DNA of 64,000 nt from Raphanus sativus (GCF_000801105.2 NC_079512.1:32691848-32755847), one strand, 5' to 3'; counted from the stretch's first letter, positions 43,641 to 60,100 are shown. Notes: generated by a model from the letters alone, not told the origin. Translations and numbers: made by a program.

Positions 43641-46600
43641 GAATTGAAAAGGTAATCGGTTCATTGTTAGAGGATGGTTGCAAAGGACTTGCTCTGATTA
43701 GTTTTTACAAAGTGTCTCATTGGATTATGTCACACCATTTGTACTTGAAAAAGAAGCAGAAAGGTCCATCATAAAATTTTGGTTAACCGCTCACGAAGGT
43801 ATTCAGTTTCGTTTATATTTTGCACTTTTGGAAAATGTATGATAGATTTATGAAAAGTTCAAAAAGATGTATAATAGATTTCCCGGTTTAGTTTGATAAT
43901 TTATTTCGGTCCGACTCTTTTTCTTTGGTTTAAAATTTGGTGTCGGTTCTGTTTATTCTATTTTATAGACCGGTTTACAAGAAAAGTGACTTTTTCGGTT
44001 CGGTTAGTCTTAAGTTGTAAACCAAACTTTTATTGAAGAGAAGGGCACATATGTAAAATTAAATTACAAAAGGATGATATGTAGAATAAAAAGAGAAAAT
44101 CGGAGATTGGTGGCTTTTTGTGATTTGGAATGTAGTGTCTGGGGGGAGAGAGAAGAGCAGAGGAAGAGAAGGTGAGGAGTGAACAGTGACAATGCGTAGC
44201 TTTCTTATGCTTTTTTATTCTCTCTTACATCTTCCCATCACTGCGTCGTCTGTAACTTCTCAGCACCTACTATAAGAGCCACCCAGAAGCCTAGAATTCT
44301 ACGTAAATCTTTTTTTCTTTTCATTTTATTTGTAATCCCTCGATTCAGCATCTTGAAATAGACGCGTTATTCATCGTAATTATAAGAATATTAAAGCCAG
44401 GGATACATAGATGTGTGAGTGTATCATCGAGTGTATGTGCATGCATGTGCGTGAAGAGAAAAGTTATTGAAAGAAATAAATCTCTTTTTGGGGATGAAGA
44501 TATGTGTCTACTTGTCTGGGTAAGTCAGAACAAATCACATCGAGTTGCATAGAAGTAATATTGAGTTCACAAACACATGCTTGTGACCTCAAGACAACAA
44601 AACTTTTAGACTCCTAGCTCTTGCCTTGTATGTGTATCGTAGCATTTCAATTGAAATGTCATCTTTATTTTACCTTTATATTATAACGAGTCGTAGCAGC
44701 TTTGCCATGTAGGTGTGATTGAGTGATAACGTGTCCACATCCCTAGCAGTATCTTATACGGAATACTGCGTCAACGGTCAACGGAATACAGTGATTGTAT
44801 ATGTAATTAAAATTTATTATATATACTCCATCTGACATCTAATAAAACCCTATATGCGACAGCAATCGCGGTTAAAATTTGTTACTTTGGTTAGATCACA
44901 CTCATGATCTTTGTAAATCATTTTTTTTTTGTTAATCTATGGTATGTTGAGGATATAGAATGTTCCAGACTAATTTTGGAAAGAGATGTAGCTTACGGAT
45001 AAACATTTTCTCTAACTATATAACTGGCTCCAAAAACATTGATCCATATCCATAAAAATGTCGAGGAGCAAAACTGAAAGTTGTTACCGTCTGAGTCTCG
45101 TCCCCTTATCATATAACGACATTGTTACGGAGAATCATTTGTATTTTCATTGATTATGTATAATCTTACACTCTCTAAGAAACTAAAATAGTTATTTCAA
45201 TCTTAAAAAACAGAAGAAGAAAATCAAACAGAAAATTTGATTAACATTCCAGATTTTATCTGACTGTATGGGACCTAACCACGACCTATCGCATTCTTTC
45301 GACGATACAAATAAAATTCGTTGTTGTTGCATGGCGTGAAGGATTGAATTCAACCTCTTATGACAGTTTTGATCTTCTAAAAGAGTTTCGAATTTTCATT
45401 TGTAATCTCAGTACACAAAGGAAAACCGACAACACCAACTCTGGATGCTTCATATTAGTCATAAATATTTGTTATTAGGTGCACCTAATCTTGTTAATAA
45501 ATCATAATCATCATTGATTAGTTCATATCCAGATTTCCTGCTTCAACTATATGATTGATCAGCTTGCATTATTACTTCAGTATCATACAATATTCATAAT
45601 CTTGAAATTTATTAGAATCTTAGGCGTTATATGCTGTTTTTTGGGGAAACAAACAATAATTCCGCTGGAAATGTTGACCATCTGCGAGAGACACGTACGA
45701 CGGTTTCATACACGAAGAAGCGTTGACGAAAGTCCACAACAACCGTCCACACGCAGTCCACTATTTACGACCAACTAAGATTCATGTAGGCTCCACCTCT
45801 TGTACTTGTATGACACGTGGAAAAATACGCCTTTCGGTCTGATGCCTCTTCTTCCATCTCTCTGAGCCTCTGTGATGTCTCTTTCCCATTTGCATGAGGC
45901 AATACCTAAGATTCCAGTGGATTAATTGCCGGTCCAATTTCTTTTTCCATTTACGACTACGAGTTAGATTCTCCAAAGTAGTTACCCGTGAACATTGGAC
46001 TCATATGATGTACTTTATGACATATTTTTGTTAACAGTTTTTGTTCATTTGTTAATTATGGCTAATACATTTGGAACACAATGAAGATTCACAGCTCATC
46101 CTAGTTCGTAACTAAGTTCATTTTGGTTTATTAGCTCTGTAATTAGTCTGACTGTCACGGTATAAAAGCTGATCTTTGAAATATTTGTTTGATACGTTAA
46201 GTACCATAAGTACTAGTCCAGGATGCTGAGCTGATGTTTGCAATATAGTAATTTTTACAATAGACAAATATATCATTCCACAATACTTTTAGCTGGCCTA
46301 GAAATACAACATGGTGGACATATAATTAAATTTATATAGTTCTCTGTATTTAGTTTTATTTTCTTTTATTAAAAAAATCGATTGTATCCGAGATTTCTGA
46401 CATGGTAAAAAAAAATCGATTGTATACACAACTAGTTTAACTAGCCCCATATCTTGTCGTAATATCTTCTAAGGTCCACTGTGATTTAGGTGTTAAGGAC
46501 AAATCTCGTAACGTTTTATATTTAATCAAACATCTTACATAGTTTCTCGTTCGTAGAATCATACAGCTATCGTGAATAGTATTCGACTATTGAAGCCAAA

Positions 46601-47437
46601 AATAACCAGTCTATTGGTAGCTATAAAGTCCAAATTTTAACATCTATATAAATCAGATGACAAAACATTTTAAATGCGTGAGAGACAAGAGAGAAAGAAA
46701 ACAAACAAAAAAAACGAATACTAGAAGAATTGTAATCCGACTTCGATTTGCCATGTACACAAAACGACGGTGCAGCGGACGGCGCGACCCCCTAAAGAGA
46801 CGAGAAACGGAGTAGGGACCATAAAAACGTGATGGTGATGGGGAAAAACGTTTTATTATCAGCCACTGGATTTTACGGTGGCGTCATCGGTTATGGGTCC
46901 GTATCGGATTATAGTGTGGTCCATCACTAAGCAAAAGGTATTGACGCTTTTTGTCATCTCTCTGTTCTTCGGAGTCACCATGATATTTTTCAGATTCACA
47001 TGACAAAGTTATAATATAACAACATACTTGTTTAAATAAAATCTTACATTTAGATTTGGTTACAGGGAGCTTGAACTTGGGCTTGTATATTGTATTGTGT
47101 GTTTCAGCTTAATAGATTTTTGTTGGGAAACACAAACTCACAAGTGAATAATAAGTGTTGTTAGTACAATGAATTAATTACGGGACGCGCTCTAAATAAA
47201 CTAATAAATGGAGATTAACGAAATTTCCCGGGAAAAGAGATAGAAAGAGAGTGCATCACACGCGCGAGTGAGGAGCGTGGTACTAACTAAAAACACTGTT
47301 GTCAACTGCTGCGACTACTTAACTCATACAAGCTGTCTCACTTGCTCTCAGCTCCCTCTCTCTCTCTACAAACTGAGCAAAACTCCGGTGAGAGGAAAAA
47401 CGCCACCGTTTCACTCGTCTGAGTAAAGGTTTTGACA
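43641..47437. other. Intergenic region upstream of IQD22
   Basis: About 3.8 kb. 43890-44030 is rich in GGTTCGGTT-type degenerate repeats. 44100-44300 has a purine-rich patch and TATAAG but no open frame. The last 300 bp, with CT-rich DNA at 47345-47370, are the likely IQD22 promoter and 5' UTR. No other gene supported. Confidence 0.45.
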
Positions 47438-50501
<3,064 letters not shown>

Positions 50502-50796
50502 GAACATATGAGGGGTTGGTCTGGTTGGGGTGGTTGTGATAATAATCAAATGTAGAAGTGACGAACCGGTTAAACCCGGTTTTGTTGTAGATCAGTGGAT
50601 TAAACCTTTGCTGTTAACTATCTTTGTAGTTTGGACTAAGTGAATTAAATCTAATATGCAAATAGAACATGCTTAATCATCACTTTTGAGTTGACGTATA
50701 TAAGGCATTATTGTATATGCTTTAAAAGAAATGAAAGAATCGGTTTACTTAATTACAAAAAGAGAGAAAATAATCTAGCACTAAGAAAAGAATATG

Positions 50797-52231
50797 TTAT
50801 GCCCATTGAGATTTAACAGAGTAGCTAAGTTTATGGCACCACTTACAATATCTGTTCAAGTTATCTCCTCTGAATAGTAACACCAACCCAGTAACAAACC
50901 TGCACATTGGTATATCCAAACCAAAATCCGGTTTAGCAACCTAATCAAATGTGTGTGCACTAGAGATAACCAGAATGATTGAGAGAAGGTGTGGTAATTA
51001 GTATCATGAAGGGGGTAAAACAGTTCTGAAGCTTACCCGAGGACAAAGACAATGGATGCAGCTATACAAAGCACGAGTTGACAAGTGCTGTACTTCGGTT
51101 TAGCAATTGAACCGGGCATAAGAGAAAATCGGTTTTCCTCCCATTCGAACTGTGGATGAATCAAGAGAAGAAAACCAAGAAGAAAACCACCCAAGAAACC
51201 TCCAATGTGAGCAAAATTATCAACAGGAGGAAGTGTCCCTAATCCTAAGTTAACACCAACAATCACCAAAAGCATTATCAGAGCCACACCCTACAAGAAG
51301 GAAAAAAAAAAACAGAATCAATTGATTAACAATCACCAAAAGCATTATCAGAGCCAGCACACTGGACTCAAGAGTTTCTTATGCTCAATGCAAAAAAAAA
51401 AGAAGTTGGTTTGTGAGCATACCTTGTTGTCATAGGTAGTCCAATTGATTAACAGTTCTGATAACATTGCTCCTAAGAGACCAAACAAGGCGCTTGAAGC
51501 ACCTACGGAAATGGCATTCTGAAGAAACAAACAAGATAGTATGCTCCCGCAGAAACCTGACACAAGATAGATTGTCCCAACTCGAACAAAACCAAACTGC
51601 TGTTCCAGACGGAATCCAATGAAGGCGACACAAAGCATGTTTAAAAGCAAATGGATAACACCAGCGTGCAACCACATACATGTTAATAGTCTCCAACCTT
51701 GACGCTTATGAACTATTTTCCCCCATGCCAAAGCTCCCAGTTTCTCCAATCTGCAAAACTTTAATAGTTTAACTCAGAATGTTGTGTCTGAATTTGACAT
51801 AACAGAGCTCCTCTTCTCAAATGAAATGACCAAAACCTAAAATATATAATTTTATTGGGGGCGTTGACTTGATGTGGGATAGAAATCTGAAATTAGAATT
51901 TTGATAACTTGAATCGCAAGGAGACAATAAACCCTAATTCGTAAGCAAATGATGGAATCACCCACGTAGAGGAAGAAGGACCGAGAAGAGGGTTCTTCTT
52001 GAAAGACTCGAAGGAGAAACGTCCGAGGAACTTTGCGAGACACCGATGGCTATTGTGAGGGCAGTCGTTGACGTACATCACGGAGATGAAAACGACGACG
52101 TTGGCAGTTACTACCATCGGAATCAACCACGACGTCCACCGTACGTCGGGGGTCGTCTCGTCACCGCCGTTACGGACTCTTCGTTCTGTTCCTCCTCCAC
52201 CTTCAGGATCTTCCTCCGCCGTGGACAGCAT
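50797..52231 (-). CDS. RBL7: Rhomboid-like intramembrane serine protease, 4 exons
   Basis: Exons 50797-50899, 51037-51290, 51423-51750 and 51966-52231 give 316 residues. The exon 1 donor TAC|GTGGGT was chosen because other GT sites break the frame. A soluble N-terminus of about 35 residues precedes seven hydrophobic segments. The rhomboid dyad is present: Ser174 in [13 protein letters not shown] and His226 in VDNFAHIGG. The WLHAG..H...N element in the second helix is also conserved. The residue after the catalytic serine is Ser rather than the common Gly. Rhomboids cleave membrane-anchored substrates within the bilayer; the substrate of this plant clade is not known to me. By synteny it is At4g23070 (RBL7). 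A 29-bp piece of exon 3 is duplicated in intron 2. Confidence 0.9.
51258..51356. repeat. Partial exon 3 duplication in RBL7 intron 2
   Basis: The 29 bases at 51258-51286 (exon 3) recur exactly at 51328-51356, 41 bp further upstream in gene direction. The duplicate lacks a preceding AG, so it is not an obvious alternative exon. Confidence 0.85.
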
Positions 52232-52469
52232 CTCTCTCTCTCTCGTACTCTTGCTATAGTCTAATGCAATTAAAAAGTTTTTGCAAGAACTTTGGTTACT
52301 TTTGGAAAGAAAACTTCAACGTTTTTTTTTGAGACAAGAACAAACCGCTCGAGACATGTAACTATGAACAGAGAAACTTTGCTGTCATCAGCTTTTTTTT
52401 TTTTTAAATAAAACTGAAAACGAATCAAAAAGACCATAAATACTATTTTATATAATCAAGTAATGTTTT

Positions 52470-53063
52470 TTTTTTTTTTTTTTTTTTGAATTAATGTTAA
52501 ATTCATTCAAAAAAACCTTTATACAATGTTTGCTTACTTTATACTAGAAAGAAAACTAGCTTTACCCTTCCCAAAAGCTATACCCAAAGCAAAAACAATC
52601 TACATTCTAGTATAAAACCAGTATTGCATCAGTTTCTCCATACCCCTTGTTCTTTCTCTACTCATCAAAGTAATCCTATTACGGATGCCCTTATCAATCA
52701 TCTTCTTCAATATAGAAATAGGCTTCATCTTCTCACCATAAATCACCCTGTTTCTCTCCATCCAGATTGCATACAGCACAGCTTGAAACGCATATCTTAA
52801 GCAAAACCGACTCAACTTCTCCCTCTTATCATCCGAAATAATCTCAATGATCTCATCCCAAGTATTCGTGTAGGCACTTTTTAGAATACTTTTCACCATA
52901 TACTCCCAAATCTGAGCTGCATAATCACATTCAAAGAACAGATGATTCCTCGTTTCTGCACCATTTTTACAAAGAATGCAAGTTCCAACAACTCCCGGAT
53001 TCCAGCTCAAAATTCTGTCCAGAGTAGACATCCTATTTTTTACAGCAAGCCACGCCATAAATG
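52470..53063 (-). mobile_element. 5'-truncated LINE
   Basis: About 590 bp flanked by AAGTAATGTTTT (52458-52469 and 53064-53075). The plus strand shows a long T run at the left end, so the element is inserted on the minus strand with its poly(A) at 52470. It encodes the last 152 residues of a LINE ORF2 (52600-53058). These include the zf-RVT pattern CILCKNGAETRNHLFFEC and end in WFYTRM. The reverse transcriptase and endonuclease parts are missing because of 5' truncation. Its sequence differs from the full-length LINE at 56992-62920, so it is another family. Confidence 0.85.
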
Positions 53064-53075
53064 AAGTAATGTTTT

Positions 53076-54260
53076 CTTATTGTGCAATCCAAACATTAGA
53101 CGTAATGTTTTTGAGATTTATATTTGGTAGGAATTTAGAAGACAATTAGTGGATTCCTACCAACGAGGAATTAGTCTACTGGAACTGGATTGCATTTTTT
53201 AGGCTGTAACTGGATTGCATTTTTTTATGAATGGAATCATGTGGAATTAGTCATTCACGAGCATTCCAGAAAAAAAGTTACCAGTTAACTGGGAAAAATA
53301 AAAAAATTGATTCCACCCATTCCTATGGGATGAATGGAAAAAATTGTGATACACGTTAAAAACTATTCATGATAAAAAAGATACAGGAATGAAAGGAATG
53401 CATGGAATGGGATAACTTAAATATAACTAAAAAAATAAACACACATATTATTCCATTCATTCCTAAAATTGTATCTATTCCATTCCATTTTATTCCATTT
53501 ATTCCAGTTCCATTTATGTAATAAAATTTTAAGAGCCCATAGATTAAAATCTCGTTGTGAATGATCTGTTTACCAAAGAAGAATTAATTTTGAACCGGTA
53601 GTAGTGATCTAGTGGCATTTGAGAGAATTAAAAATCCAATACAGAGAATTTAAGTTCAAATTCTATCGGCCACACGGATATGGGCTATTCTTTTCGGCTC
53701 ATTTGAATGCTCAGAAGAGAGTTTATCCGTGGGCTGTACCTCCACCCCGGAGTTATGTTTGTATCTTTAATACATTCGGGTTTAACCCTTTACTTTAACA
53801 AAAAAAAAAATTTTTTGTATGATATGCCCTAAAAAGGTATACGGACGTGGGAATCCATAGCTTGCTGGTCATTTAAAAAAAAACAATTAGAAGATTCTCC
53901 AGAAAAGACATGAGTTCACAATTTTTTTTATTTATGAATTAGAGTGATGGTAACAGAAATCTTGGTGTGACTACATCAACAAATGGTAATCTATTACTTG
54001 GACATGAGTTTTATGAACCTTAGTCGTTTTCAAAACTTCTCTTCTCTTTGGACTTTGGGTAAGAATGATCAACACTCGACAAAGGGTCCATGACTCCATA
54101 TAGCATTTACAAACATTTCCATAGAAGTTACCAACCATGCCTTTTTGTTTGCACTTGTTGAATTCCCACTCTCCTATTATTTTCTTGTTAAAAACTAAAA
54201 AATGCTCTCTCAGTAAAATTCCCCCTTTTTAAAGTTTATTTTAATTCATTAATATCACCT
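53076..54260. other. Intergenic stretch with ATTCC-rich repeat
   Basis: 53090-53525 is full of variants of GGAATGGAAT/ATTCCATTCC on both strands and contains a direct repeat AACTGGATTGCATTTTTT (53183-53200 and 53208-53225) around 7 bp. This looks like an old non-coding element. No gene seen. Confidence 0.4.
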
Positions 54261-54265
54261 AATCG

Positions 54266-54317
54266 AAATAATAATAATAATAATAATAATAATAATTATT
54301 ATTATTATTATTATTAT
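54266..54317. repeat. Inverted (AAT)n(ATT)n microsatellite
   Basis: About nine AAT units run directly into about eight ATT units, giving a nearly perfect 50-bp palindrome able to form a hairpin. Confidence 0.95.
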
Positions 54318-54377
54318 AGTTCTGAACTTCGTAAACGTGAACGATTGAGGTTGAGAGTCAATCTTAAAAAATAAATA

Positions 54378-54615
54378 CTTCTTCCATTTCAATTTAATTG
54401 TCGTTGTAGGGAAAATTTTTCGTTTCAAAATAAGTGTCGTTTGAGAGTTTCAATGCAAAATTTATTAAAAAGATTCTTCATTTTATTTTTCTATTGATTG
54501 AAATATGGTTAGATATATAGGTAATTATGTTTTTATCTTGGAAATATTCAAAATCATATATTTTTTAATATGTGTGGATAAATCTAGAATGACAATTAAA
54601 ATGAAACGGAGAAAG
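54378..54615. mobile_element. Stowaway-like MITE
   Basis: Termini CTTCTTCCATTTCAATTTAA and (opposite strand) CTTTCTCCGTTTCATTTTAA are inverted over about 30 bp and flanked by TA (54376-54377, 54616-54617). At 238 bp it is similar in size to the SINE-free form of the element at 4178. Confidence 0.8.
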
Positions 54616-54635
54616 TAGTAGAATTGAACTGAACG

Positions 54636-54679
54636 TTGATGGCTAACAATCTTTAAAAAAAAAATTGATGACTAACAAT
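54636..54679 (+). mobile_element. Micro-retroposition scar
   Basis: Fifteen-base repeats TTGATGRCTAACAAT with one mismatch (54636-54650 and 54665-54679) enclose 14 bp, CTTT followed by ten A. Confidence 0.55.
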
Positions 54680-55149
54680 TATTTAACTACATCCGCTTTT
54701 CTTATAGCAAAAAAAAACATAACAATTTTTTTATAGCAAAAAAAACATAACAATTTTTTAAGAAGCTCACAAGTACACTTCCAATATGTGAAAATTCCCT
54801 AAACGGTGAACAAGATTAGCATAAACTGCTGAAAATTTTACTCGTAAAAGTCGTCTTTCTATTTGCGTGAAATGACTACTTGTGGAAATTAGTAGCATGA
54901 AATTATTTAAGTACATAGAAAAAGTTGGATTTGTAGACTATTATTGACTTAAATTAAGCTACAATTGTAATCTGAAACAATTTTACTCTAGTAGCATATA
55001 AAACACAATAACATTTACTATAACTATTACAGTACATAAAATATAATTTTAGAGATGTGTACAATATATATATAATTTTTGAGTTTTATTAGGGGTGATA
55101 ACCTCTGTTTTGATTAGGTGCTGTTTGGTTTATTCAGTTTGTGTGATTC

Positions 55150-55193
55150 TCGAAATTAATAGTTTTTTTTTGATCAACCTCGAAATTAATAGC
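55150..55193 (-). mobile_element. Micro-retroposition scar (SINE-like tail)
   Basis: Fourteen-base perfect repeats CTCGAAATTAATAG (55150-55163 and 55180-55193) enclose 16 bp. On the minus strand the insert reads GTTGATC followed by nine A, close to the GTTGAC tail of the SINE at 4267. Confidence 0.75.
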
Positions 55194-55198
55194 CTAAG

Positions 55199-55459
55199 AG
55201 CATCCGCATTGGTGATGCGGTAGAGAAGTTCATCATTTTATTTTTTTTATTATTATTTTTTTTTACTTTTTCTGTTTAATTTTAAAAAAAAAGGACCAAT
55301 CGCGGGCCACCACGTGTCGTAGGGTCCGTGCTACAGTTGATGAATCGGTTCACGCGGAAGGATCGTGGGGAGACAAGGTCGTGACTTTTTCATTATTTTA
55401 TAATTTTTTTTTTTGATTCTCGCACGAATTCGTCGATGAACCCGTTGATGCGGATGCTC
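55199..55459. mobile_element. Tourist-like (PIF/Harbinger) MITE
   Basis: Termini GAGCATCCGCATTGGTGATG and (opposite strand) GAGCATCCGCATCAACGGGT are flanked by TAA (55196-55198 and 55460-55462). Same terminal family as the MITE at 32915. Non-coding, 261 bp. Confidence 0.85.
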
Positions 55460-56976
55460 TAAGTAACTTCTGTCGGTTTAGTATAGTTTTATTATGACAC
55501 TTGTCCAATCAACCATAGGATCCGAGTCTGTGGGCCGGCTGAACTCTCTCGAATTTTCAAGGTACAGTATCCGCAAGCCTAGAATAATCCGTACATGCTA
55601 ATGTGATCTGCAAGTTGCGCTACACAAAATCGACGTTGATGTTGTTGACATGTTTCATATGGCTTGCTATTATAAGAAAACTATGCACTTTATGGTATAA
55701 ATCAGATATCTGGATTAAATAAGCACCTCCGCATATTTTTTCTTACTCCATCGTCGGATTCTTATGACGAAATTACACGTGTCTAATTAGATATTCTTCT
55801 AATTAACTAATTTTCGAAAGTTTTCAAATTTACGTACAACATACAAAATGACAGCACATCAATTTGATGTCAAATTTTTTCGAGGCTATACGTCAAATTA
55901 TCTAAACTTGAGCTGTTGTTTACTTTTCTAAGTCAAGGTAAAGCCAAGTCAAGTCAAAAACTTCATTGGACTTATTAGTTATTACGATATCTTGCTTGCG
56001 TCCTTAACAACTGTTTTGAACGACTTTTCCGTAGCCATCGCGCCATCGTCATGTTGGAATTGTGTGAATTTATGTCCAAATTCGTTATTGTCCATTAGTA
56101 TAATATTATCCAATATTTTGGATTTAAGAATCTGAACCACATATATTTATTTTTAAGTTATTTACCATGGTCATCATGCAATTATCATGTTAGAATTGTG
56201 TGAGTCTATGTCCAAATTCATTATTAACCCTTAGTATAATATTATCCAATATTTTAGATTTAAGAGTGATCCGTATGAATTTATCTTCTGGTTATTTATC
56301 AAAATATCTCGTACTAATTAAAATTGTATATCCTTTTTTTGATAATTTTTTTTTTTTGATAAAAATTTGTATATCCTTTTATATAATAGATACTCTTTAT
56401 CTAAAATTTTTTAATGTACGATTTAGTTTGATATTTCACATTTTTTTCATATTTTCTGATATGATCTCCGTCACACATATCTCTCACTCATATCTCAAAA
56501 AATATTTTAGTCTTTTTACAAAATTTCTCGACTGCTGATACCAATTATTGAAATTATGTGAGTTCATCTAAATATTGTCTATTAGTAAAATATTGTCTAT
56601 TAGTATGATATTTTTACTATGGATCTAAGAAACATGTCCATATGACTTTACTTTTGGGTCTTTTACCAAAATATCTCGTACTGATTAAATTTGAATATTC
56701 TTTATATATTAGAGATTTCTTAAAATAAAATGACAAAATGAAAGTGAGATAGCAAAAGTATCTTCGAAATTTTAAATTCAATAGAGGGCTATATATAACA
56801 TATACCAACGACTACGATGAAATGTGGTGCCACATATCTTTGGCTGCTTTGACAGCTTCCCCTCAAGATCGGGCATGATACACACGCATCTATACAAATT
56901 AGTATCAAGTTAATATGAAATTTGTATTCTAATGATATTTATATAGCAGCTGTATCATAACTTTTATTTAAAATTG
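55460..56976. other. AT-rich intergenic stretch
   Basis: Contains two related segments (about 56050-56150 and 56170-56280, each with TTAGAATTGTGTGAATT-like and TAATATTATCCAATATTTT blocks), so a local duplication. No gene supported. Confidence 0.4.
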
Positions 56977-57131
56977 GTATTGTCAAAAGTTTTTTTTTTT
57001 TTTTGCTAAAATGCAAATATCATATAAATGAACAAAAGATGATACAAAGTAGGATCTTAGTTTTGGGCCATCTTGGCAAAAAAGAAATAAAAAACAAGAG
57101 GGACCCTATGAATTTTAACAAGGCAACATCA

Positions 57132-60100
57132 CTAGCTTAGCCACATTTCCATGAGCTTGTGAAACTGTTTTCTGTGCCTTCTTGCAGAGATGATGTTTCT
57201 CACTTCTCTATCAATGGATTTGAAGACAGTGCTCGCCGGTAGGGAGATCTGATTGTGTATTAGATTGTTCCTTTGCTTCCATATGTGATAGATAACGGCT
57301 TGAGTCACCAGTTTCCTTAGAAGAGTGCGTTTTGCTGATGAAGCAGCTCTTATCCAAGAGAGGAGCTCAGACCAGTCTGTGGGCATGGATAGAGGCGGAT
57401 GGCATCTGATCAGAGCCCCCCTCCAGATTTCTTTGCTGTACTCGCAGGTAAGCAGCAGATGATCCCTGGTTTCGTTGAAGTTGGAGCAGAAGGGGCATAG
57501 CGGTGTGATGGGCAGTCCCCAAGCCGCCAGCCTTGATCTTGTTGGGAGCCTGTCATAGTTTGCTATCCACATGGTGAAGCTATGCTTTGGGATTGCACCT
57601 TTGAACCAGACAATGTCTACCCATGGTTGCACGTCTTGCCTCGGCCTCAGCACCTCCCATGTGGTTGATGACCTGAAATCAAGAAAAGAAGAATCACCAG
57701 CAACCCAAACATAATAGTCCTCAATATCAGATACTAGTGGAAGTGTTATTGTTGTAAGATGAGCATGGAGATCAACTTCCTTTTGTGATCTAGGGTGGGG
57801 AAGGTTCCAATTGGATCCTAAGGTTGCGTATTTTACCACCGCATCAATTCTGATTCGCATTGCTCTCGGACCCCTAGCGCCAATGTGAGAGATCAACTGA
57901 CCGAAGGGGGTCCATATATCGAACCAGAAGCTAGTGTTCTGTCCATTTCCTAGTTGTGATTTGCAAAACTGAAGTGCAAGAGGCCTTAAGTCCAGTAGCT
58001 TTCGCCAGGCCCATGAATCCGTTGCGGTAGCGGTGATTGTCCAAAAGGACTGGTCGTTGAGGTGCAAGTTCCAGTGCCAGTCCACCCAGAGAGACTGAGC
58101 TTTCGATAAGAGCAACCATATGAATTTCAGACACAGCACCATATTCCAGGTGGAGATACTTCTTAGTCCAAGCCCGCCCTCTTCTTTAGGGAGACAGACA
58201 GTTGTCCATGCAACCTTTGCAACACCTCTCTTCTCTACGTTACCGGACCACAAGAAGCGAGAACAGAGCGATTCAATGGTAGTGATGCAACCCTTTGGTA
58301 AAATAAAAGCTGAGACCCAGAAGTTAACTGTGCCAAATATCACTGTCTTGATCAACTGTAATCTACCAGCAAAAGAGAGAAGCTTAGCCGACCATGAGTG
58401 GAGACGTTGGTTTATTTTCGTCATCAGTGGGGCATATTCCGAGATCTTCAGCTTCCTGCTCATCAGTGGGAGTCCTAAGTACCTTACCGGGAACTGACCA
58501 GTAGGGAAACCATAGCTACTAATAGCATTGGTTTCACTTTGGTCCAGACCTGAGGTGAAGAGCTCCGTTTTAGTGGCGTTCATGTGTAATCCCGACCAGG
58601 AAGCGAAGTCATCTAAGCACTCCGAGATTCCGTGAAGGCTGTTGCTTGTTCCGTCGAAGAAGACCATTACATCATCCGCAAACATGAGGTGAAAGAGCTT
58701 AATCTCTTCAGTGCGGGGGTGGTATCCAATACAGCCTGACTCATAGCGGGATAGCAACAGCCGGGAGAGGCATTCCATTGCTAAAACAAATAGGTAGGGT
58801 GACAAGGGATCTCCTTGGCGGATACCCTTAGTACTTTTGAAAAACCCTCCTGAGACTCCATTTACTGAGACAGAGAAAGATGCTGTGGATAGACACTCTT
58901 GGATGAGGGCGATGTAGCTGTCTGGTATCGCGAGCGCTCGGAGTGATGATAATATAAAGTCCCATCGCAGGCAATCAAAAGCTTTCCTTAGGTCTACCTT
59001 AAGCATGCCCCGAGGTGTTAGAGATTGCGTGCTGTACCCGTTTACCAGCTCAGTAGCGAGGAGTACATTCTCTGCTAGAAGCCGCCCTGGAAGAAACGCA
59101 GATTGTGCTTTGGAGATCATGAGGGGCAGGATCTCCTTGAGGCGCGAGGCTAGGAGCTTGGAGATGACTTTATAAACCGTATTGAGACAAGCTATGGGTC
59201 GAAAATCCGATGGCAAAGAAGCATTCGTCTTTTTCGGTATCAAGACCAGATTTGCCGAGTTCCATTGCTTCAGCAGCTTTCCTGTTCTGAAAAATTCCAT
59301 GATTGCTTCTGTGACTTCAGGGCCTATCACAGTCCACAAGACAGTAAAGAACTCTGCAGAGTATCCGTCGGGTCCTCCTGTTTTGTTTTTAGGGAGGGAG
59401 AAGAAAGCATCCCTGATCTCGGTCGCTGAGAAGGGTTTTCCAAATCCAGCCACCTGTTCTTCTGAGCATTTAATATCAAAAAGGAGGTCCAGGTCACTCT
59501 GAATAAACATTTGTGGGGATACTGGGCCACCGAGTAGCTCTGCAAAGTAGTTCACACAAATCCCTTGGATACCAGCCTGAGAATCAATGCGCTCCCCTGA
59601 CTCCGAAAAGAGAAAATGAATATGGTTCATTGCCTGTCTAGAGGCCGCGTATCTGTGGAAAAGTGTTGAGTTTCCATCGCCAAGGGAGAGCCAGTTAATG
59701 CTCGATCTCTGGTAGAAGAACGCTGCCTCCGCAGCGGAGAGCTCTTCCCAATCTTTTTGAGCCGAGAGTTCAGAGGAAGCATTGGCAATAGATGGGACTG
59801 TCAGCATTGCCGCTTGAGCTTGGATCAATTTATCATGAGCTTGCGCTGTTTTCTTCTCAATACCCGAGTAGTTCTGCCTGCTGAAATCTCTTATCACCTT
59901 TTTCAGCAATTTGAGCTTCTTTGCAACTCTGAACATAGCAGAACCTGTCACATTTAAAGAGAACCAGCTAACGCACACAGTTGCGATAAAATCATGATTC
60001 TGCAGAATAAAATTATAGAATTTAAATGGCTTTTTTATCCTTATCCTGCTTGGGTCAAAAGTGACAGAGATGGATGCATGATCAGAGAAATCCGGACTTC

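Noticed and set aside
44100..44300. Possible microRNA precursor in the purine-rich patch
   Set aside because: I could not find a convincing long hairpin or recognise a known mature sequence.
51033..51287. Unspliced reading of RBL7 exon 3 to a stop
   Set aside because: A donor at 51036 and a following exon encoding [13 protein letters not shown] complete the protein in frame.
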